In this document: positions 1 to 5,493 of the stretch, piece by piece
How the letters are laid out: every line of letters begins with the position of its first letter
Numbering within the stretch: the first letter of the stretch is position 1
DNA from: Phycisphaerae bacterium
GTDB lineage: Bacteria; Planctomycetota; Phycisphaerae; Phycisphaerales; SM1A02
Direction of reading: 5' to 3'
Assembly: GCA_016873355.1 (NCBI GenBank)
Contig: VGXK01000138.1
Span: 1 to 5,967 of the forward strand
DNA: 5,967 nt
Notes under the pieces: generated by a model
What the model saw: the letters and a program-made list of their open reading frames with translations, nothing else
Database searches by the model: none
What the model was told of the DNA's origin: nothing
Program-made: the position numbers and the translations under genes

Positions 1-5
1 GCTGC

Positions 6-82
6 GACTTCGTGTGGCATCGTCGGGCTCCATCGGCGGATCCTCAAGATCCGCCTGCTTCGCCCTCCTTGCCACACTCGTC
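6..82 (-). other. Nested inverted-repeat element; candidate structured RNA or palindromic interspersed repeat
   Basis: This non-coding stretch lies just downstream of the permease stop and folds as one long hairpin. Visible pairings are GTGTGGCA (12-19) with TGCCACAC (70-77), GGGC (25-28) with GCCC (62-65), and GGCGGATC (35-42) with GATCCGCC (48-55) around a 5-nt loop (43-47). A further GAC (6-8)/GTC (80-82) pairing lies outside. Read on the minus strand, both internal loops are purine-rich, and each places GA opposite GA next to the short middle helix, the arrangement of tandem sheared G-A pairs. There is no T-run after the stem on either strand, so a classical intrinsic terminator is unlikely, although it could still protect the 3' end of the exporter mRNA. 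No open frame of note or tRNA-like fold occurs in 1-121. Strand is assigned only from the neighbouring gene and the loop composition. The pairings are seen directly; the function is inferred. Confidence 0.55.
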
Positions 83-121
83 TCGCCGACGCCAGCTCGC
101 TACGCCTGAGTCGTCACCGCT

Positions 122-1435
122 CTAATCCTCCTGCCACCGCATGAAGATGGTGCCGACGGCGAACCCGATCACGCCCACGGCGAGCAGCACGGCAAGCGCC
201 GAAGCCATCTCGGCCAGTGAGAAGGCGCGCCAGGTGTAGCCGTCGATGAGGCGCGTGGCCCAGGTGAAGGGCGAGATGCCGCTGATCGTCTGGAGCAGCG
301 GCGGCATGAAGAAGAGCGGAATGGTTCCGCCGCCGATCATGGCCAGCACGAGCACTGCGGCGCGCCCGAGTCCCTGCGCCCCGCCTTCGGTGCGGGCAAG
401 ACCCGCGAGCAGCATCATCAGTCCGCAGAATCCGATTCCGGTGACGATCACGGCGAGCATCGCCAGCGGCCAGCTCGAGATCGTCACGTCGAACATGGGC
501 AGCTGCCCGAGCCCGATGAGCATGGACTGCACGATCATGCACGCCAGGAACGCCGCGAGCGCCTTGCCGAGCAGCACCTGGCGCCGGCGGATCGGCGCGG
601 TTCGCAGTCGAAGCAGCGTGCCGCGAGCGCGCTCCTCCGCAAGCGACGCGCCGAATCCCGTCACGCAGCTCATGAGTCCCCACACCACGCCCTGGCCGAA
701 GCTGATCTCGTAGCTCGAGCGGGGGCGCTTGCGCTCGTCGAGCACCGTGGACACCTTCACGCGAATCGGGCGCCACTCGAATGCATCCGCGTTCGCGCCG
801 GTGTCGGCGCCGGCGTCGGTGCGTTTCTTCGTCGACGCCGCATCGAGCGCGGTGCTGTAGCGATCGAGCCCGCCGAAGACGGTGGACAGCGCCGAGCGTT
901 CCTCGTCGCTCATCGGCGCGGCGACGATCGCCGCCTTCCCGAGCGAGGTCATCTGCGAGACCGCGCTCGAGTCGCGGAAGAGCGAGCCGAGCTGCCGGAA
1001 CGCCAGTTCGTTCAGCTTGCCTTCGAGCAGGCCCGCCTCCGCGCGTCGCGACGGATCGGTCACGAGCTCGATCGTGAGACCTCCGCCGGCGAAGAGCGAG
1101 AGCACGCTCGCGTCGAACGAATCGGGCACGATCACGAGTGCGGTGAATCGTCCGCGCCGCACGCCCTGTTCGCCTTCGGCGCGTGAAGGGATCTCGGTCG
1201 CGTCGAGCGCGTCGTCGCTTCGCAGATCCGCGACGAGCGCCGACGCGCGCGGACCCTTCGACTCGTTCACGACGGCGATCGGCACCTTGCCCGCGCCGCG
1301 GCCGCCGCCGCCGCTGAAGATGACGCCGAAGAAGAGGGCCACGAACACCGGGAAGATGAAGATGAAGAACGCCGCGGTGCGGTCGCGGAGGGCCAGCCTC
1401 AGATCCTTCACGGCGATGGCGAGCACGGCGAGCAT
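122..1435 (-). CDS. ABC-2 type transporter permease
   Basis: Membrane subunit of an ABC exporter, 437 residues, in the cytoplasmic membrane. The layout is that of the ABC2_membrane_3 (NatB/YhaP-like) family: a short cytoplasmic N-terminus, a first membrane helix at about 21-41, a large hydrophilic extracytoplasmic domain at about 42-245, then about five hydrophobic segments (roughly 246-265, 290-310, 323-347, 357-382 and 409-432). The segment EERARGTLLRLRTAPIRRRQVLLGK (about residues 267-291) matches the conserved cytoplasmic coupling stretch E-x-E-x-GT-L-x-x-L-x-x-x-P...LGK of this family. An Ala/Asp/Thr-rich linker at about 202-218 looks like low-complexity insertion in the outer domain. 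The start at 1435 gives the expected N-terminus (MLAVLAIAVKDLRLALRDR), but no Shine-Dalgarno precedes it. It follows its ATPase after 46 nt, so the pair should be co-transcribed. Substrate cannot be told; drugs, sodium, lipids or polymer export are all possible in this family. Confidence 0.9.
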   Translation of the reverse strand: MLAVLAIAVKDLRLALRDRTAAFFIFIFPVFVALFFGVIFSGGGGRGAGKVPIAVVNESKGPRASALVADLRSDDALDATEIPSRAEGEQGVRRGRFTALVIVPDSFDASVLSLFAGGGLTIELVTDPSRRAEAGLLEGKLNELAFRQLGSLFRDSSAVSQMTSLGKAAIVAAPMSDEERSALSTVFGGLDRYSTALDAASTKKRTDAGADTGANADAFEWRPIRVKVSTVLDERKRPRSSYEISFGQGVVWGLMSCVTGFGASLAEERARGTLLRLRTAPIRRRQVLLGKALAAFLACMIVQSMLIGLGQLPMFDVTISSWPLAMLAVIVTGIGFCGLMMLLAGLARTEGGAQGLGRAAVLVLAMIGGGTIPLFFMPPLLQTISGISPFTWATRLIDGYTWRAFSLAEMASALAVLLAVGVIGFAVGTIFMRWQED

Positions 1436-1457
1436 GACGGCGGAGCGCGATCGGAGT

Positions 1458-1473
1458 CGCGGCGGGCGCCGCG
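1458..1473 (-). other. GC-rich intercistronic hairpin between exporter ATPase and permease genes
   Basis: CGCGGCG (1458-1464) pairs perfectly with CGCCGCG (1467-1473) across two bases, giving a stable stem of 5 to 7 pairs. It occupies the 46-nt gap between the ATPase stop and the permease start, and no T-run follows. It could stabilise or set the ratio of the two halves of the message, but in DNA this GC-rich such stems also arise by chance. The pairing is seen; any role is inferred. Confidence 0.3.
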
Positions 1474-1481
1474 CCGAGTCG

Positions 1482-2321
1482 TCAGTCGCGCAGGCTCCTT
1501 CCCGTGAGCGAGAGGAACACGCCCTCGAGATCCGGTCGTTCGATGCGGATTCCGGTGGCGGCGCCGGACTCGAGGATCCGCGCGATCAGCGGCAGCGGCT
1601 GCGCCGTGGGCATGCGTTCGATCTCGTCGCCGCGCTCGACCACGACCGTCACCTCGCCGCCGTGGGCGCGGACGAGCTCGTCGACGGTGCCGAGCGCGAG
1701 CACGCGGCCGTGATCGATGATCGCCACGCGATCGCAGACCCGTTGCGCCTCGTCCATGTAGTGCGTGGTGTAGACGACGGTCACGCCGCCGGCGGCGAGC
1801 TCGCGCACGCGCGCGAGAATGCTCGCGCGGCTCTGCGGATCGACGCCGGCGGTCGGCTCGTCGAGCAGCACGAGCTTCGGCTCGTGCACGAGCGCCACCG
1901 CGAGATTGAGTCGGCGCTTCATGCCGCCCGAGAAGGTCTTGACGCGGTCGCGCCCGCGCGGCGCGAGTTCGACCATCTCGAGCAGTTCCGCGGCGCGGCG
2001 CTTCGCATGCGGCACGGCGTAGAGCCGCGCGAAGAAGACCAGGTTCTCCTCCGCGCTGAGGTCGTCGTAGAGGGCGAGACTCTGGGGCGCGAGGCCGAGA
2101 TGCCGGCGCACGCCGGGTTCCCGCGGCGAGCCTTCGCCTTCGAGCTCGATCGTGCCTTCGTCCGGCCGGAGCAGGCCGATCGACATCGAGATCGTGGTGC
2201 TCTTGCCCGCGCCGTTGGGGCCGAGCAGACCGAACACTTCGCCGCGCCGGATCTCGAGCGACAGGTCGTCGACGGCGACGATCGACCCGAAGCGCTTGCG
2301 GAGGCCGCGCAGCTGCAGCAT
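1482..2321 (-). CDS. ABC transporter ATP-binding protein (ABC-2 exporter, DrrA/NatA-like)
   Basis: Cytoplasmic ATPase of 279 residues that powers the permease encoded just downstream. All nucleotide-binding motifs are intact: Walker A GPNGAGKST (34-42), Q-loop Gln80 in GLAPQ, ABC signature FSGGMKRR (130-137, the SGGMK variant usual in ABC-2 exporters), Walker B LVLLDEP (150-156) with catalytic Glu155, D-loop GVDP (159-162) and switch His187 in YTTHYMDEA. The roughly 60-residue tail ends LEGVFLSLTGRSLRD, the short C-terminal extension typical of DrrA/CcmA-type exporters. Its length is normal for the family. The start at 2321 gives the expected beginning (MLQLRGLRKRFG), but the upstream CTCCGCCTC offers no Shine-Dalgarno, so initiation may be leaderless or SD-independent. 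It is transcribed away from aroC out of a shared intergenic region. The family is certain; the transported substrate is unknown. Confidence 0.95.
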   Translation of the reverse strand: MLQLRGLRKRFGSIVAVDDLSLEIRRGEVFGLLGPNGAGKSTTISMSIGLLRPDEGTIELEGEGSPREPGVRRHLGLAPQSLALYDDLSAEENLVFFARLYAVPHAKRRAAELLEMVELAPRGRDRVKTFSGGMKRRLNLAVALVHEPKLVLLDEPTAGVDPQSRASILARVRELAAGGVTVVYTTHYMDEAQRVCDRVAIIDHGRVLALGTVDELVRAHGGEVTVVVERGDEIERMPTAQPLPLIARILESGAATGIRIERPDLEGVFLSLTGRSLRD

Positions 2322-2432
2322 GAGGCGGAGAGTCTACGAGTCGGCGGTGCGGCGCGCGGCGGACGCCGTGCTCCCGCGCCGCGTTCGCACGCCCTGCATC
2401 TGCGCGCATTCGCACGGCTGCGCAGCGGTAGC
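2322..2432. promoter_or_regulatory. Divergent intergenic region between exporter cassette and aroC operon
   Basis: These 111 bp must hold the promoters for both the exporter genes (leftward) and aroC (rightward), unless transcription starts elsewhere. No convincing -35/-10 pair is visible on either strand. Features that stand out are an 8-bp direct repeat TTCGCACG at 2384-2391 and 2409-2416 (25 bp apart; GCRTTCGCACG if one mismatch is allowed) and a perfect 10-bp palindrome GCTGCGCAGC at 2417-2426, seven bases before the aroC start. These could be regulator sites, but the GC content makes chance matches common. No protein-coding gene fits here. Confidence 0.4.
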
Positions 2433-3614
2433 ATGCCGCGCGTGACGCTCTCCTACCGCACGGCGGGTGAATCGCACGGACCGGCGATGAATTCGCTCGT
2501 CGACGGAATGCCGGCGGGACTCGAGATCGACGCGGCATTCATCGACGCCGAGCTCTCGCGACGACAGGGGGGATACGGGCGCGGCGGCCGTCAGCGCATC
2601 GAATCGGATCGCGTGCGCTTTCTTGCGGGCGTGCGCCTCGGCCGCACGATCGGCGCGCCGATTCTCATGCAGATCGAGAACAAGGACAGCCGTCTCGACG
2701 ATCTCGAGCGCACGCCGCCGGTGCATCGGCCTCGCCCCGGTCACGCCGATCTCGCCGGCGCCCGGAAGTTCGACACGGACGACTGCCGCAACGTGCTCGA
2801 GCGCGCCAGCGCCCGCGAAACCGCGGCGCGAGTGGCGGCGGGGGCGCTCGCTCGCGTGTTGCTGCGCCAGTTCGGAATCGAGGCGTTCGGCTTCGTGCGC
2901 GGCGGACTCGATGTCGTCTCGTCGATCGAGGTCTCGCCGCTGAACTGGCGCGAACTGCGCGCCGCGCGGGACGCGAGCGAGATCGCCGTGCCCGACGCGA
3001 AGGCGAGCGATGCCTTCATCGAGCGCATCCACGCGGCCAAGGCGGCGAAGGACACGGTGGGCGGCTGGTGCGAAGCGCATGTCTTCGGCGTGCCCGCCGG
3101 GCTCGGCGGCTGCACGCAGTGGTTCGAGCGGCTCGATGCGCGGATCGCCGCCGCGGTCATGGGAATCCAGGCGTTCAAGTGCGTCGAGATCGGACTCGGG
3201 CGCGAGTGCGCCGCGCGGCGCGGAAGCGAAGTCCACGACCCGATCACCTTCGACGCGGGTCGGCGGGACGAACCGCACGGCGGCTTCGTGCGCCCGCGCA
3301 ACAACGCCGGCGGCATCGAAGGCGGAATGACGAACGGCATGCCGATCGTGGTGAAGGGCACCATGAAGCCGATCGCCACGCTCGGCAAGGGAATGCCGAG
3401 CGTCGACCTGCGCAGCGGCGAAGCGCAGCAGAGCGCCTACGAGCGAAGCGACGTCTGCGCCGTCGCCGCCGCGAGCGTGGTGATGGAGAACGTCGTGGCG
3501 TTCGAGATCGCGCGCGCGTTCCTCGAGCGCTTCGGCGGCGCCACGGTCGAGCAGGTTCGCGCGCACGTTCTCGCCGACGCCGCGACGCAGCGGGCGTCTC
3601 CGAAGAGAGCGTGA
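2433..3614 (+). CDS. aroC: Chorismate synthase
   Basis: Converts 5-enolpyruvylshikimate-3-phosphate to chorismate, the last step of the shikimate pathway, in the cytoplasm. The enzyme family needs reduced FMN although the reaction is redox-neutral. The 393-residue length matches the longer Bacillus/mycobacterial type (about 390-400). All three family signatures are present: GESHGPAMNSLVDGMP (12-27), ERASARETAARVAAGAL (123-139) and RSDVCAVAAASVVMENVV (338-355). RPRPGHADL (99-107) and NAGGIEGGMTNG (291-302) are also typical. The invariant histidines correspond to His15 and His104. The open frame continues upstream for over 1.5 kb through antisense of the exporter genes, but homology begins at VTLSYRTAGESHG, so ATG 2433 is chosen; GTG 2442 is an alternative. 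No Shine-Dalgarno precedes either. It is first of four closely spaced genes, with four bases to the next start. Confidence 0.97.
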   Translation: MPRVTLSYRTAGESHGPAMNSLVDGMPAGLEIDAAFIDAELSRRQGGYGRGGRQRIESDRVRFLAGVRLGRTIGAPILMQIENKDSRLDDLERTPPVHRPRPGHADLAGARKFDTDDCRNVLERASARETAARVAAGALARVLLRQFGIEAFGFVRGGLDVVSSIEVSPLNWRELRAARDASEIAVPDAKASDAFIERIHAAKAAKDTVGGWCEAHVFGVPAGLGGCTQWFERLDARIAAAVMGIQAFKCVEIGLGRECAARRGSEVHDPITFDAGRRDEPHGGFVRPRNNAGGIEGGMTNGMPIVVKGTMKPIATLGKGMPSVDLRSGEAQQSAYERSDVCAVAAASVVMENVVAFEIARAFLERFGGATVEQVRAHVLADAATQRASPKRA

Positions 3615-3618
3615 GCGC

Positions 3619-4401
3619 GTGTGCCGCTCTCGGCGAATGGGCGTGATGGCGGTCGCGAGCGTGGCGCTGATCGCCGCGATCGTCGGCGCCGTGCTGATGC
3701 TGCGCGTGCCGAAGCAGATCGTGCCGGCTGTGCCCGATTCGACGACCGATCGATCGCCGCCCACCGTCACCGCGCCGAGACAACCGGCCGTGATCACGGC
3801 GCGGCTCGCTCAGCGCTCGGAGATCCGCCTGCCGGAGGACGATCCGCGCATGCTCGTCTCCGTGGGCGACGTCACCGGCGGCCGCGTCTTCGTCACCGTG
3901 CGGACGCCCGAAGGCCGCGAGCTCGCGGGTCCTCAGGCGCTTCGCAGGGAAGGAACGCTGCAGTTTTCGCTCGACGGCGCGTCGTACGGGCTTCGCGTGG
4001 CCGAGCTGGAGAACAACCTGCTCGGCGAGGACTTCGTCTCGCTCGAGATCCGGCGAATGGAGCCTTCGTCCGGCCCGCCGCCGTCGCGCGGGCAGGCGCC
4101 GGCGCCAAGGTCGGAGCAAGAGCGCATCGATGCGCTCATGTCGCGCGTGGCGGCGCTCGACGGCGTCGTCTTCCTTCGCAACGGCGGCGAGCACGCGCCC
4201 TCGGACGCCGCGGCGCACATGCGCCGCAAGCGGGAGGCGGCCGGCGATCGGGTGCGCACCGCCGAAGAATTCATCGATGCGTGCGCGTCGGCGTCGTCGG
4301 TGAGCGGCGAGGCGTACACGCTTCGCTGGTCCGACGGGCGCGAAATGACGAGTCGCGACTTCCTGCTCCAGCTCCTGCGCGAGATCGACGGTGGCCGCTG
4401 A
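3619..4401 (+). CDS. Membrane-anchored protein with C-terminal DUF5329 (YfeK-like) domain
   Basis: A 260-residue protein of unknown function. A short basic N-terminus precedes one hydrophobic helix (about 9-29), which would anchor it in the membrane or serve as an uncleaved signal. A Pro/Thr-rich linker (about 35-60) leads to a likely beta-rich domain (about 62-147, ending NNLLGEDFVSLEIRR). A second Pro-rich linker (150-163) precedes the C-terminal domain (166-256). That domain, with RIDALMSRVAALDGVVFLRNGGEH, HMRRKRE, RTAEEFIDACASASSVSGEAY and a closing LLQLLREI, matches the DUF5329 pattern I remember from E. coli YfeK, a small periplasmic protein of unknown role. YfeK is normally that domain alone, so the added anchor and middle domain are unusual. 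The start is GTG 3619, with AGAG at 3606-3609 nine bases before it; ATG 3637 or 3646 would also keep the helix. It ends by overlapping the next gene by 11 bases. Confidence 0.8.
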   Translation: MCRSRRMGVMAVASVALIAAIVGAVLMLRVPKQIVPAVPDSTTDRSPPTVTAPRQPAVITARLAQRSEIRLPEDDPRMLVSVGDVTGGRVFVTVRTPEGRELAGPQALRREGTLQFSLDGASYGLRVAELENNLLGEDFVSLEIRRMEPSSGPPPSRGQAPAPRSEQERIDALMSRVAALDGVVFLRNGGEHAPSDAAAHMRRKREAAGDRVRTAEEFIDACASASSVSGEAYTLRWSDGREMTSRDFLLQLLREIDGGR

Positions 4402-4834
4402 GCCGCTCGAGTGCCGGCACTGCGGGTACGACCTCTCCCATGCCGGCGGCGTGATCTGTCCCGAGTGCGGCGGCGTCATCGAGCGACGGCCGCTCCTGCC
4501 TCGAGCGCCGCGGATCTCCGGCGCCAGTCTCGTGCTCGTCGTCGGATTCGGACTGCTGCATCCGATCCTGGTGGCCGTTGCGATGCTGCTCGCATCGAGT
4601 TCGTGGTTCGGCGTGACGCTCTGGCTGGTGATTCTCTCGCCGTGGTCGGCGCTGCTGATGATCGGCGACGCGCTTCCCATGGCGCTCGTCGTGGGCGTGC
4701 TCGTCGGACCGTTCTACGGAACGGCGATTGCTCTGGCTCGCTGGAGCGGCATTCGCCGCGCGGTCGCGGCGACCATCACGCTGCTGGCGGTGCTGCACCT
4801 TGGCGCAATCATCGCGGCGCTGGCGTGGCGCTGA
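4391..4834 (+). CDS. Zinc-ribbon multi-pass membrane protein
   Basis: A 147-residue protein with no assigned function. The N-terminus holds a zinc ribbon with four cysteines, C8-x2-C11 in CRHCGYDL and C23-x2-C26 in CPECG. Three to four hydrophobic segments follow at about 45-67, 72-91, 95-116 and 124-145. Such CxxCGYDL...CPECG ribbons joined to membrane helices are very common among predicted planctomycete proteins, usually unnamed, and this is the main taxonomic hint here. The ribbon probably faces the cytoplasm and could bind a protein or nucleic acid; that is inference. GTG 4391 is the only sensible start, since the next in-frame ATG would remove the ribbon. The start lies inside the preceding gene (overlap 4391-4401), with GAG at 4381-4383 as a weak ribosome binding site, so translation is probably coupled to the DUF5329 protein. 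Confidence 0.85.
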   Translation: MAAEPLECRHCGYDLSHAGGVICPECGGVIERRPLLPRAPRISGASLVLVVGFGLLHPILVAVAMLLASSSWFGVTLWLVILSPWSALLMIGDALPMALVVGVLVGPFYGTAIALARWSGIRRAVAATITLLAVLHLGAIIAALAWR

Positions 4835-4837
4835 CGC

Positions 4838-4844
4838 AAGGGAG
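4838..4844 (+). promoter_or_regulatory. Ribosome binding site for the acetyltransferase gene
   Basis: AAGGGAG is a good Shine-Dalgarno sequence in the 13-base gap after the zinc-ribbon gene. It directly abuts ATG 4845, lies 3 bases before ATG 4848 and 12 bases before ATG 4857, so it supports a start in this cluster rather than the longer open frame reaching back to 4728, but does not settle which ATG is used. Confidence 0.6.
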
Positions 4845-4847
4845 ATG

Positions 4848-5393
4848 ATGGCGCGCATGAGCGTCGAGCCGTCGCACATCCATCGAGTCCCCGGCCCGCC
4901 CATGCGCCGCCCGCGCCGTTCGGATGCGCCCGCGCTCGCCGCGCTCGCCAACGACTGGGAGATTGCGAAGAACCTCCGCGATGCCTTTCCTCACCCCTAC
5001 ACGCTCGCCGACGCCGAGGGCTATCTCGCGCGATGCGAATCCGGGGAGATTCCGCAGTCGTTCACCATCGCCGTCGACGATCGACTCGTCGGTGGATGCG
5101 GGTTGAAGATGCAGACGGACATCGAACGCTGCTCCGCCGAGATCGGCTACTGGCTCGGCAAGCCGTACTGGGGGCGCGGACTCGCCACCGCCGCGGTGCG
5201 CGCCGTGACCGAGTACGCGTTCGAGCATCTCGGACTGCTGCGCGTCTACGCGCTGCCGTTCGAGGAGAACCTGGCGTCGGCGCGCGTGCTGGAGAAGGCC
5301 GGCTACGTCCGCGAAGGCGTGCTGCGAAACGCCGCGATCAAGTCGGGGCGTCCGAAGAACATGATCATGTTCGCGATCACGCGCTCGCCCTGA
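4848..5393 (+). CDS. GNAT family N-acetyltransferase (RimJ/RimL-like)
   Basis: Transfers an acetyl group from acetyl-CoA to an amine; 181 residues from this start, cytoplasmic. It has the Acetyltransf_3 pattern: an N-terminal strand and helix MRRPRRSDAPALAALANDWEIAKNLRDAFPHPYT (about 19-52), the central strands GGCGLKMQ and CSAEIGYWLG (82-104), the acetyl-CoA pyrophosphate loop KPYWGRGLAT (105-114), and the C-terminal ENLASARVLEKAGYVREGVLRN (140-161), typical of RimJ/RimL and related enzymes. Substrate is not predictable; the family includes ribosomal protein N-terminal, antibiotic and small-molecule acetylases. Starts at 4845, 4848 and 4857 are all possible behind AAGGGAG, while the frame upstream to 4728 is antisense-free overlap with the zinc-ribbon gene and is not supported. 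It is the last of the four closely spaced genes beginning with aroC. Confidence 0.9.
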   Translation: MARMSVEPSHIHRVPGPPMRRPRRSDAPALAALANDWEIAKNLRDAFPHPYTLADAEGYLARCESGEIPQSFTIAVDDRLVGGCGLKMQTDIERCSAEIGYWLGKPYWGRGLATAAVRAVTEYAFEHLGLLRVYALPFEENLASARVLEKAGYVREGVLRNAAIKSGRPKNMIMFAITRSP

Positions 5394-5401
5394 CGCGTCG
5401 C

Positions 5402-5429
5402 TTGCCGGCGCCCGCTTCGTGCGCATGAT
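5402..5429 (+). promoter_or_regulatory. Possible sigma-70-type promoter before the exported-protein gene
   Basis: TTGCCG (5402-5407) and CATGAT (5424-5429) each match the housekeeping consensus at four of six bases, with 16 bp between them. A promoter is expected in this 100-bp gap because the next gene differs in function and has its own strong ribosome binding site. The match is modest and planctomycete promoter consensus may differ. No terminator for the preceding operon is apparent in 5394-5493. Confidence 0.25.
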
Positions 5430-5480
5430 TTCGGCCCGTGGTCGCGCGGCGATCACGAAGTCGGCATCCTTTGTGTGGGC

Positions 5481-5486
5481 GAGGAG
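5481..5486 (+). promoter_or_regulatory. Strong ribosome binding site for the exported-protein gene
   Basis: GAGGAG lies seven bases before ATG 5494, an ideal Shine-Dalgarno spacing. It fixes the start of the downstream gene and is much stronger than anything in front of the exporter or aroC genes, suggesting efficient translation. Confidence 0.75.
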
Positions 5487-5493
5487 CGGAGTC

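Noticed and set aside
1..121. The left-edge element as a tRNA or a classical intrinsic terminator
   Set aside because: There is no cloverleaf, anticodon or T-loop sequence, and no T-run follows the stem on either strand.
2331..2336. TAGACT on the minus strand as a -10 box for the exporter ATPase gene
   Set aside because: Only four of six consensus bases match and the expected -35 position holds GC-only sequence; too weak to annotate.
882..2432. A plus-strand open frame running over 1.5 kb into the aroC start, which could suggest a giant N-terminal extension or fusion
   Set aside because: It is the antisense of the ABC exporter genes, shows Arg/Ala/His-rich low-complexity translation with no family match, and real chorismate synthase homology begins only at 2433-2442.
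1408..2538. A 376-residue minus-strand open frame covering the ATPase gene in another frame
   Set aside because: It is overlapped by the ATPase frame, which has every ABC motif intact; the alternative translation is Arg-rich with no motifs.
2334..3797. A 487-residue minus-strand open frame opposite aroC
   Set aside because: Its translation is the usual Arg/Ala/His-rich mirror of a high-GC gene, and the opposite strand carries all three chorismate synthase signatures.
3821..3832. AGATCCGCCTGC, a 12-base match to 47-58 of the left-edge hairpin element, as a second copy of a repeat
   Set aside because: It lies inside the DUF5329-like gene and encodes ordinary residues (EIRLPE), without the other arm or flanks of the element; chance match.
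3244..4680. A 478-residue minus-strand open frame opposite the DUF5329 and zinc-ribbon genes
   Set aside because: It has long Arg runs and no recognisable domain, and spans the boundaries of several well-supported plus-strand genes.
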